Source: Mercurialis annua
Taxonomy: Eukaryota > Streptophyta > Magnoliopsida > Malpighiales > Euphorbiaceae
Reading direction: 5' to 3'
Length of the DNA: 64,000 nt
NCBI RefSeq assembly: GCF_937616625.2
Contig: NC_065577.1
Coordinates: forward strand, 42,437,001-42,501,000
Part shown: positions 45,968 through 56,500 of the stretch, piece by piece
How the letters are laid out: the number at the start of each line of letters is the position of its first letter
Numbering within the stretch: the stretch's first letter is position 1
Program-made: the position numbers and the translations under genes
Notes under the pieces: generated by a model
Seen by the model: only the letters and a program-made list of their open reading frames with translations
Told to the model about the DNA's origin: nothing
Database searches by the model: none

Positions 45968-47354
45968 GGGCTTTTTATATAAAATACTGTTTTTTCTCCA
46001 ACATTTACTTTTTTACCATCCCTTCTAAATCTTTACATTTCATACCAACTTTTTTTTCTTTTATACTACTTTTTGAAAACAACTTTACTTTTTAGATTAA
46101 CTCCCATTTTTCAACATTTTTTTTCATCATTTTTGATTTTTTTTTTCACCATTATATTCCTGCATTTAATATTTTTCACATATTTTAATTTTAATTTTTT
46201 TTAATTTTTTTAATTTTTTTGATTTTTTTTGGATTTTGACTTTTTTTTACTGTTAATGTTTTTCGCCAGTTTTAATATCAACATGAAATCAACACGAAAT
46301 CAACATATGTAATAAACTAACTAATTTAAATTTTTCAATCTTCTTTTACACTAATTTTTATTTTTTTAATATTTTTTCAATTTCTTTTATTTTATTTCAC
46401 ATATAATGTGTTCTTTTTCGTTAATGATAAAATCAACTAAATATTAACATAATATCAACACAATACCAACATAAGATCAACATTATAACATTGCATATCA
46501 TTATTTTCTTCTTCACCAATACTAAAATCAACAAAATATCAACCGAAAATCAACACAATGTCAACACTGTAAAATTACAATAATTCAACTTCATTATTTG
46601 TCTTCTTCCCCGATACTATCATATCATTATCTAGTCTCAATTTAATTTAATTTAATTTTTTAGTTTGTTTCACAGACAATATTATCTTTTTTGCCAAAGT
46701 TAAAATAAAAAAAAACGGTTGATATCAACATAATATCAACACAAAATCAACATAAAATCTACAACACTGTGACATTACAATAATTCAGCAATCAATCATC
46801 ATCAACAAATCGTTCTGCAGAATATAAAAAAACGCAGAAACACAAGAAAAATGCAGAAATAACAGAATTTTATTCCATAAAATCGCAAAATTATTCTACA
46901 TAACATGAAATGAGTATTAAATTCTTTAAAGATACTCTTTATACATGTTTAATGGTGAAAAAACAGTAAAAAATTAACAAATTACAGATCTGAAAATGAA
47001 AAAATTAACAAAAAATTCCAGATCTGAAATCAAAACGATAAAAGAAAGATGACAGCGAGACGAAGAAGGAACGGCGGAACGACGGAGGTGGAAAATGGAA
47101 GAGAAACGATGAAAATGGAACGACGGAGGCGGATTGGTGTGAAGAACAAAAGGTGAGTTGAGAGAGAGAAATGAGAGAGAAATTTGAGGAGAGAGAAAAT
47201 TATTTGGTTTATGAGGTTCTGACTTTAGAGCAGTATATATATGATCCGTAAAAAAGTAATAATCTTCAGCGTTCATGGTAGTTTTCATATTGAAAATTGT
47301 GACCCGTATAAAAGTTATATTTTTACAAAAGATATATGTTTATGTAAAAAGCCC
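45968..47354. mobile_element. Second Mutator-like element with perfect 9-bp TSD
   Basis: Inverted ends GGGCTTTTTATATAAA and (right, complemented) GGGCTTTTTACATAAA. It is flanked on both sides by TTTAATTTA (45959-45967 and 47355-47363). The interior is AT-rich with many AACATNAAATCAACA units (about 46270-46760), then a G/A-rich segment with GACGGAGG units (about 47050-47190). No transposase frame. The 104-codon minus frame at 46974-47288 resembles no known family. Confidence 0.92.
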
Positions 47355-47363
47355 TTTAATTTA

Positions 47364-47695
47364 ATTATTATAAATGGATCGAATATGAATCATACCAACA
47401 TGATACATTCAATTCATTTATTTAAATCAGTCGAATATGGGTAACACTAACACAATATGACACAAAATAATATATTTTAAGTCTTATCAAATATGGATAA
47501 CACCAACGCGACATGACACAATTTAGTTCATTCATTTTTTAAATCGGTCAAATATTCATCCTTTACTCATTTATTTAGCCGATTCAAATATGAATATCAC
47601 CAACACGATACAAACACGTTTCAAGCCTATTTTGGCATCCCTACATAAGTGGCTTCTATAGGTAGTTAAAACTCAAAAAAAAAACACACAAAGAA
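47364..47695. other. CNL 5' flank
   Basis: It holds the second half of the repeat interrupted by the Mutator-like element, then about 50 bases of leader before the CNL start codon. No clear TATA box. Confidence 0.4.
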
Positions 47696-48167
47696 ATGGC
47701 TGAAATTGTGCTTAGTTTTGTAGTGGAGGAAGCAATTTGTAGGGTGATTTCACTTATAACAGAAGAAATTAAAATAGCATGGGGTCTTAGGGAAGAACTT
47801 AGTGAACTTCAAGAGTCATTAAACATGATCCGTGATGTGTTGCAAGATGCACAAGAGCAACAAATCACAAACATGAGTGTTAGGTTTTGGCTAAACAAGT
47901 TTAAAGATGTAGCCTATCAAGTTGGAGATGTTCTTGATGAGGCTGCCTATGAACTTCTTCGTCGGCAAGTCGAGATCGATAACTTGGGTGGTAAGGTATG
48001 TAAATTGTATTTGACCACCTGATTAGATTCTACTTCAGTCGATCTATATTCTCTATTGTAAGAGTTCGGAGTAATAGAATTTGAAATTGGCCTTTAATCA
48101 TTGAAAAATATCTTGCCTTTTTGAAAAATCTTGCCTTTAATCATTGAAAATATTTTGCCTTTTTGTA

Positions 48168-48400
48168 AGCCGTAAAAACCGACCGAGACCAAACCGAATC
48201 GACAAATTTGGTTCGCTTTGGTTTAAGATTGTAAAGAAATTTTGGTTGGTCGGTTCGGTTTTGAGTATAAATATTTTTAGGCAGTTTACAATATAAATCA
48301 AACCGAAAACCAAACCAAAATGAAGCAAACCGACTGGTTCAATTTTCAAAAAAAGAAAAAATTTAATTTGGTTCGGTTTGAATCAATTTCACGCACCTAT
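48168..48400. mobile_element. hAT-like MITE fragment in the CNL intron
   Basis: ACCGACCGAGACCAAACCGA near the left end and TTTGGTTCGGTTTGAATC near the right mirror each other, as in the AACCGAACC family. The ends are eroded. Confidence 0.55.
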
Positions 48401-49120
48401 ATACGGCTTAAACTTTTAAAATTATCAATTTTAGCCTATTTTTTAATTTTTTGTTTCAATTTCAGTCATTTGTTTAAATCGAAATGGAAAAAAGGTTTTA
48501 ATATGTCTTTCATATTTGGAATTTTTGATGATAGAAAGATAAATTTGAATAATATGAAGCAATATGAAGGGTATATTTGAACTTTTTTCTACTCTAATTT
48601 GAACAAATGACTACAATTAAAACTGAAAATTTAAAATGACTTAAAATTGATGATTTTAAAAGTTTAAGCTGTAAACGAAAAAAGTAAAAGAAAATGGTGT
48701 GTTTTTGGATGTTAAGCCTTTATTAATAATAAATATATGCATTATTCACTTTGTAATAAAGAGTATTGACTGATAAACATATTAACGTCAGATTATAATT
48801 TCTAAGATCTATTGATTTTTAAAGAACACTAAGAATTAGACATTTAATGTTGATTAAAAGAAATTTTGAATTTGAGGAAAAAAGAGAAAATGCTCTTTAT
48901 TGAAATTTTTTAAATCAAAAAACTTCCTTTTAAAGTTTTAAGGCTGAAAATAATGAAATTTTAATTTTATACCGGAAAAAAAAATTCTAGACGAAATTAA
49001 TAAAATTAATTAAAAAACTTAAAATGTAATTTTGAAGGACTAAAATAACATAACATTGTTGCTACTGCTAGTAGCTTGTAGCTAGTAGTTGATATCAATT
49101 ACTTTAGCAGGTGTTACATG

Positions 49121-49170
49121 CAGTTTGCTGCCCTAGCGTTTACACCGTTTGAGCTATAGTTCATTGGTAT
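49121..49170 (-). repeat. tRNA-head-like fragment in the CNL intron
   Basis: On the minus strand it reads CTATAGCTCAAACGGTGTAA followed by a CGCTAGGGCAGCAAACTG stretch, like the A-box half of a tRNA-derived SINE. It is closely related to the fragment at 52450-52509. Confidence 0.6.
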
Positions 49171-52100
49171 TTCCCGGAAGACATTCTAATTATGAGTTCG
49201 GTTTATTTTCTTACAGTTTTCATTATCAGAAATATCTAGGAAGACAACATTTCATATAAAAATGGGACACAAGGTTAAGAGTGTGAACCAATCTCTTGAG
49301 AGCATTAAGAATGAAGCCTTGAGTTTTGGACTTAAAGTCATGTCTGTAGACAGACAAATCAGTTTGAAACATGTCACAGATTCAATAATTGATCATCCAA
49401 TAGTAGGAAGGGATTCCTATGTCACTGAAATACTCAGCCTGTTGGCTACCTCATGTGATCAAAACCTCACAATTGTTCCTATAGTAGGCATGGCTGGGCT
49501 TGGAAAAACAGCAATAGCTAAACTGGTGTGTCAAGAAGCTGTTGCTAGAAAGCTTTTTGATGTCAAAATGTGGGTTTGTGTTTCGAATCACTTCGATGAT
49601 CAGAAGATTCTAGGAGAAATGTTGCAGACGTTGAGCGAAAATGCCGGAGGGATAACTAATAAAGACGCGATATTTCAACATCTCGAGGAAGTAAGAAGTT
49701 CCTTCTTGTGCTCGACGATATGTGGAGTCGGGATTATGAAGTATGGAATTGTTTGACAAGACGTCTGGCGGATGTTAGCACGAGTAATGGGAATGTTGTT
49801 GTTGTTACAACCCGTAGCGAAGAAGTAGCAACAATGACTATGCCTCAAAATATGCGAAAACCTGATCTCCTGTCCGACGATGAATGCTGGTCTATTATCA
49901 AAGAAAGAGTTTGTGGTATGCAAAGAGGAGTGCAACTTAGTGCAGAGCTAGAGGTGATTGGGAAAGAGATAGCAGAGAAGTGCAGAGGTATACCGCTAGT
50001 TGCGAGAGTTCTAGGTGGAACTATGGGCCGCGACATTGGGATAAAACAATGGTTATCAATTAAGAATGAAAGCGTTTTGAATGCCTCAGGAAATGAGATT
50101 AGCATCGATGCTGTCCTAAGATCAAGTTTCAATCGTTTGCCTTTTTATTTGAAACCATGCTTTGCATATTGTTCCATTTTTCGCATAAGTAGTTCGATTT
50201 TTAAAGAAGAGTTGGTTCAGCTTTGGATGGCTGAAGGGCTTCTTGGATCGGACGAGGACCGTGATGATGTCGAAGAGAAAGGTAACAGGTATTTTAATGA
50301 ATTGCTTGTTGATTCATTTTTTCAGGATGTGGTGAGGGATGAATATGGGAATATCACAAGTGTCAAGATGCATGATCTAGTGCATGAGCTTGCATTGTCT
50401 ATTACAAAGTTTGAGACATCGACTTCAGAGACTTGTTTAACTAACGGGCGCGAAAAATCTCATATTCGTCATGTAAACCTCGTTTCTGATGGGAACCGAG
50501 CTCTAGCGCGATCTTATCCGGAACGTAACGCTAAGACTCTGCATTCTCTGTTCATAATGGATGTTGGCCTTTACAAATCATGGAAGTTCAAAAGCTTGAG
50601 AATTTTAAAGCTGGTTGGTGCTGATATTAAGGATTTGCCAAGTTCAATTGGCAAACTGAAACATTTGAGACATCTTGATGTCTCAGATACTGAAATCAAA
50701 CTGTTGCCTAAATCTTTCAGCAAGCTTTACAATTTGCAAACTATGGTGCTAAAGGGTTGCAAATTACTTGAAAAGCTTCCTCACAATTTTACAAATTTGT
50801 TGAGCTTGAGACATCTTTATTTTTCTTATGAGAACCAAATGCCGGCTGAAGTTGGGCGTCTAGTTCATCTTCGAACACTTCCCCTTTTCGTTGTCGGTCC
50901 TAATCTGGGAGGTAGCATCCAAGAATTAGAGTGCTTGAAGGAACTAAGAGGAGAATTAGCAATAACAAATCTTGAAAATGTGAGAGACAGAATGGAAGCT
51001 GAGAAAGCAAACCTGCATGAGAAAATTAAAATATACGCGTTGCGGTTTAGATGGACTCCAAGAAGAGAGAGCGGCAGCAGCAATGATGCAGATGTGTTGG
51101 AAGGTCTGCAGCCCCACGCCGAGATAAAAAGCTTAGAGATAAATAATTATTCGGGTGAAAAACTCCCATCATGGTTGTTTAGGATGATAAAAAATTGTGA
51201 TTATGATGGTAATTCTTTTTCATCCAACAACTTAGTGAAGCTGAAACTGAAAGGTTGCAATAGATGTCAACTCCCCACACTTGGACTTCTTCCGCATCTT
51301 CGGTACCTTCTCATAGCTGCAATGAATAGTGTCAAATGTCTCGGAAACGATCTTTTTGGTAGCAATGGTGGATGCTCGAGTAGCAGCGAAAGGAGAATTC
51401 TGTTTCCAGCATTAAAATCATTTGGAATACTAGTGATGGATTGTTTATCAGAATGGGAGGTACCTACGGACACAGTTGTATTTCCTTGCCTTGAAATCTT
51501 GTCGATAATGCACTGTCCTCAGCTGAAAAATATCCCAATCATTCATTTCTCTTCGCTCGTCAAATTGGCAATCCATAACTGTAAAAATCTCTTTCACTTG
51601 CCATTTGATGAAGAACATCCTTTACCATCTCTTGAATCTGTAGAGATAATAAATTGTTTCGGTTTGGTAGTCATCGGAAGCATACAAGGCCTTACTTGTC
51701 TTCGAAGATTATGGATCCAAGATTGTTCCAATTTACATTTTCTTCCAGCAGGATTACAATCCTGCAGATCCCTGCAAGGCTTGTACTTGTCGAATTGCTA
51801 CAGTCTGACATCAGATCTTCATGAACTACGCGAACTGCCTTCTCTTGTTAACTTAGCAATATTCGAATGTCCATCCGTGAGAATTTTCCAGGGAGATATT
51901 TGCTACGACCTCAATCAATTGAAGGTATTAGGATTCGGTCCTGCGTCTCAAGATTTGAGTTCAATCAAACACCTCGGAAGTCTTACTACTCTACGCATAA
52001 AAGGTCGCGGTGAAGACTACTCATTGCCTGATCAACTTCAATACCTGACTACACTCAGGGATTTATACATCACCAACTACCATTTTTTGACAGTTTTGCC

Positions 52101-52449
52101 AGAATGGTTCGGAAAATTTTCTTCGCTTGAGCACCTTAATGTATCAGACTGTTGGTTATTGGGACGTTTACCGACAGCTTCAACCGTGCAACGTCTCTCC
52201 AGATTACGGAGGCTGGTGATTTCTGAATGTCCAGTTCTTAGCAAAAATTGCACAAAGAGAAGTGGCTCTGAATGGTTAAAAATCTCTCATGTTCCTGAAA
52301 TCATTATCAACAAAGTCAATGTGCAAACAAATGTGAGTTTTGTTTCTTCAATCTCAAGTAATCTCTTGAATTTTTCCAGTTCTTGTGATAAAGAATCTGA
52401 TAGTACCTAACCTTTTTCTTTCTTACTTCAATTTTGTAGGTCTCCTAAA

Positions 52450-52509
52450 TTTTTGTTTATGACAGTTTGCTGTCCAGCGCTTATACCATTTGAGCTACAG
52501 CTCGGTGGC
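52450..52509 (-). mobile_element. Very short tRNA-derived retroposon downstream of the CNL
   Basis: 60 bases flanked by perfect 12-base repeats AGGTCTCCTAAA (52438-52449 and 52510-52521). On the minus strand it has the tRNA-like head GAGCTGTAGCTCAAATGG and TATAAGCGCTGGACAGC, then an A-rich tail. The duplication shows real retroposition despite the small size. Confidence 0.82.
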
Positions 52510-52521
52510 AGGTCTCCTAAA

Positions 52522-52857
52522 ATTATAACAGAGCAGGAATAGAAATTTGAGTATGCAGTTGGTTTTATTTGCTGTTCAGCTTTAGTTTGACTGATCATCT
52601 ACTCCTCAGTACATTGATTTTATCATACAGTAAATAAATAAATACTCAAAATTATATTGAAAATCTATTAAAATCATTTTAGTTTCGATTCGGAACGGTT
52701 AAAGAACAGTGCATATAGTTGATGATTTTACATTTGCATGAACAACTCTTGTTTTGACAATTCTTGATTCATGTTTAATGTCAATGATTTCAAGATATCA
52801 TTAGATTTTTTAACATTAATCAAAAATCAAAAATCAAAAATTAATCAATTTTTTTTA
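52522..52857. other. CNL 3' flank
   Basis: Non-coding. 52668-52790 is the segment duplicated at 44591-44712. Confidence 0.6.
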
Positions 52858-53167
52858 AGGCTTAACCCATTATTAGGTCTTTAAGTTTTAAACTATACGT
52901 CTTTTGATTAACCAGTCCCTAAATTAAAATTTGTCCCTTTTGGTCCTTAAACTCAAGAAAAACGTGCATCCAAGTCCTTCGATCTAGTTATATGGCATTT
53001 TCTTAACAAGCAACTCGCCATTTTGGAGCGTGAATCGCACAATCTTAACGGAATAACCGAAAGACACGTTTTTTATAAGATCGGAGACCAGAATAAGACA
53101 AAATTTTGTTCAGAAACCAATTAATCAAACGACGTATTATTTAAGGACCTAATAACGAGTTTATCCT
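52858..53167. mobile_element. 310-bp TIR element
   Basis: The left end has TTATTAGGTCTTTAAGTTTT and a following ATACGTC. The right end carries the complement (GACGTATTATTTAAGGACCT). Only short stretches of the arms match, so it is an eroded MITE of unassigned superfamily. Confidence 0.65.
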
Positions 53168-53535
53168 TCTTTTAAAACTGCAATATTGTAAGTAATAAGA
53201 AAGACAAAAGCTGATATTTCACTGCAATTAGATCTTCTCATAAAAAAAAGGTGACGTCATGTGTTCTTTCTCTTCATCATCTTCATCGCCAAAATTACCA
53301 TTATCTGCTGAGTTTTAAATTAATAAATTGCAGTGCATTTTTTTTTATATATTTTTATACATAGATTGTACTATTTGTAGAACTTTTTTATTTTATATAT
53401 ATCAATTAAATATAACTTCTAATCATTCAATCCATTTTATACGTTAAACTGCCTGCATAAAGTTGTAATCTTTCTCTAAAATTTCTTTAAATTTTCAAAA
53501 AGATCCAATCTTTTTTTTCTCTTACACTCGGTCTT
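53168..53535. other. ENGase copy 2 upstream region
   Basis: Non-coding. It includes a CTTCATCATCTTCATCG pyrimidine-rich tract near 53270. It shows no obvious similarity to the upstream region of copy 1. Confidence 0.4.
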
Positions 53536-56500
53536 ATGTCTCATACAAATGAAAAATCCTCAAGCGTTGACTTTGCCCCATTTGATCCATTACAGCCATC
53601 AAAACCAATCTCATACCCAATCAAAACTCTTGAAGAGCTTCACTCTAGAGCTTACTTTGAATCTTTTCACTGCCCATTTAATAAAGCTTCTGTTTTGCTT
53701 CCATTTTCAGCTGTTGAGTTGCCTCACAGGCCTAGACTGCTTGTTTGCCATGATTTGCAGGGTGGCTATGGTGATGATCAATGGGTTCAAGGAGGGTCCA
53801 ATGGTGATGCTTATGCTATTTGGCATTGGCATTTGATTGATGTTTTTGTTTATTTCTCTCATTCTTTGGTTACTTTGCCTCCTCCTTGCTGGATTAATAC
53901 TGCTCATAAACATGGTGTTAAGGTATGTTTTGTTTCTATCTTATTTGTTTGTTTGGTGTTTGCTATTATGTGTATCTAAAATGAGAGTTGATTTTGAGTT
54001 TAGATATTGAGTTGAGGAATTTGTGTAGTGGTTTGGTGGAAAAATATGAATTCTATTGGTGATCCTGAGGTAGGGGTGAGCATTCGGACAGTTCGGTTGG
54101 ATGACTCCAATATCGGATTAACCGATTGACGGAATGCTCGAAACTAAACCAAACCGGCCGCAAAATTGAAAAACCGAACTGAATAAGTTGGTAATTTGGT
54201 CGATTCGGTTAAAACCAACAAAAATACAAGGAATAATTATAAGAAAATTAGAAATAGAAAATATTCGGTTTATTCGGCTGGTTCGGGTGATTTGAATAAT
54301 CCAAATCTCAAACCGATAATGGAAAACTAAAATTTTAAAATCTTTAAACCAAACCGAATTAATCTAAATTTATCACCGAATTGAACCAACCGAAAGTCGG
54401 TTAATTTGGTCGGTCAGACATTTTGCTCCCCTATGCTGAGGTATTATTAATGTTTTTTACAACAACATCAATAGCCTTAATTCCAAGTTAATTGAGACTG
54501 GCTATATGGATTCTTTTTTTTTCTATTCAGTACGATTGATATCTATATAATATATGTATGTGAACAAAAATTATTTGATTTGAACTGGTTATTGCTAATA
54601 ATGTTGTTTCTCATGCCAATTCAATGTAAGGTGTTGGGGACTTTCATCACAGAATGGGATGAAGGGAGACTTATTAGCAATAAATTGCTTGAAACAGAGG
54701 AGTCGGCTCGAATGTATGCGGAGCGGTTGTCCGAGCTCGCTGTTGCTTTGGGGTTTGATGGATGGCTGGTATGTATTTTTCTCTGATTGCATGATGTTCC
54801 TTTCAATTTATAGTTTATGGAGTCTTATCTATTGCACAAACTATAAGCAGTTAAGTAGCACAAACACTTCATCCAATCAACGTTTCTATATCGGAAACTT
54901 GACGTTTTGGACATAATACTTCATTTTCAACATAGAAAACCTTAAAATAACTCCGTTTCACCGCGTCCCTGTCCAAGTGTTTCGTCTTTCCGTATGTGTA
55001 TATGTGTAGGTGCTACATATAAGCAGTTGTATTAAAGGCATAGTTGTTTGCAGATCAATATGGAGATTAAATTGGATGAGGAGCAAATTCCTAATTTGAC
55101 GGAATTGGTCAGTCATCTAACCAAGACTATGCATTCCTCACTCCCTGGATCTTTAGTAATCTGGTGAGTTTTAAAAGTACCACATTTCACAAATATGAAG
55201 TATTCTGAAATCAAATAGGAAATTTCTTGATAGCTGCTGGTTTGCAGGTATGATGCTATTACGATCCATGGAAAACTCGATTGGCAGGACCAACTAAATG
55301 AAAAAAATAAACCGTTCTTTGATGTTTGTGATGGCATATTTGTAAACTATACATGGAAGGTACTGGCTTATCATTGTCTTCCATCTTATATTAATTTATC
55401 TGTTCCATATTTCTTGTATGCCAGTTTATGAATGTGCTGTGCAGAAAAACTATCCGGCTATATCAGCTGCTGTTGCTGGTAATAGAAAGTTTGATGTCTA
55501 CATGGGAGTAGATGTATTTGGAAGGAATACTTATGGCGGTGGACAATGGAATGTATGTGCCATTTCAATCATATTTACTCAATAATTTTTATGTAATTTT
55601 GGATTTTATAATCATCACATGATTATTCATGCATGTCTTGTTCGCAATGCAAATGGAAGTACATTGCAATTACAGGATAGTATCAACCATAATTATCTTT
55701 GAGTAAAGGGTCATCTTGATCCTTGAACAGTTAAACTTATCGACCAGGTTCATATAAGCTGAACTTAATTTATTTTGACAACTTAATTCATCATTCAGAC
55801 CAATTATATCCGTTCTTGTGTTTTCAGAGCACATGAAAAACAATTGTGGAGATATTTTTGTTAAACATTTTATATTAATTTCAACATGTTTGTATTTTTT
55901 TGTTTAATATCTCACGTTAATTCTAATATATTTGTGTTTAATATCTATAATGTTGCTTTCCACGCACTCTGACTATATAAGAGTGGATGTAATCAGACCG
56001 GAATGACCATTTGCTCATTTTTTCGTCTTCTCCACTCTCATATTTATGCTTGCTTAGATGCGAAACTTGATTTGTTTTCGCCTCTTACTCATTTAATGAA
56101 CTTTAGAACTTTGTCGAGAACAGACAAATGTTGCACTTGATGTGTGCAAGGAGGATGATGTTTCTGCTGCAATATTTGCACCTGGATGGGTCTATGAGAC
56201 TAAGCAGCCTCCTGATTTTCAAACTGCTCAAAATAAGTAATTCATTTTCTATCTGTCTAACTTACTAAAGATAACTCATTTTTAATTTTTTTCGTAACCT
56301 GAGAACTTGGAAGCAGTGAAATGCTAGAGATCTATGTTGCACGAAAACTTCTCGAGTTCAGTGTTTTGTTTAAGAAACGCTTCTGAAACTCGGGAACTTT
56401 ATAACTATTAAAGTTTGATAGTAAAAGAACATCCTTTCACCGTTTTCCATATTGGTATTTTCCCTTTCAAGGGTTTTGTTTCCGTGCTACATAGCTTGAG

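Larger units (their letters stand above)
47696..52410 (+). pseudogene. CNL resistance gene with frame break in NB-ARC
   Basis: Exon 1 is 47696-47995 (100 codons, MAEIVLSFVVEEA start, GDVLDEA in place of EDVID). A GT-AG intron follows, and exon 2 begins at 49217. The P-loop GMAGLGKT and RNBS-A FDVKMWVCVS are in frame, as far as HLEE (ending 49690). From there the correct reading continues only in another frame from about 49696 ([10 protein letters not shown]), through [26 protein letters not shown] and a long LRR to the stop at 52410. One frameshift, at 49691-49695, therefore splits it; by comparison with the intact CNL, several codons between the conserved Glu and Lys-Phe are also missing. 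Everything else is well conserved (about 1150 residues in all), so the lesion is recent, or a base-calling error. The intron, absent from the 17890 CNL, carries an hAT-like piece and a tRNA-like fragment. Confidence 0.85.

Noticed and set aside
46974..47288. 104-codon minus-strand ORF in a Mutator-like element
   Set aside because: Low-complexity Ser/Phe/Pro-rich translation with no recognisable domain. Mentioned only as possible captured DNA.
49691..49707. A tiny intron explaining the CNL frame change
   Set aside because: GTAAG at 49691 looks like a donor, but no acceptor exists that would keep the adjacent kinase-2 motif; the gap is only a few bases.
53549..53836. Alternative-frame 95-codon ORF over ENGase copy 2 exon 1
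   Set aside because: Shadow of the GH85 coding frame; copy 1 has the matching shadow at 14442-14696.
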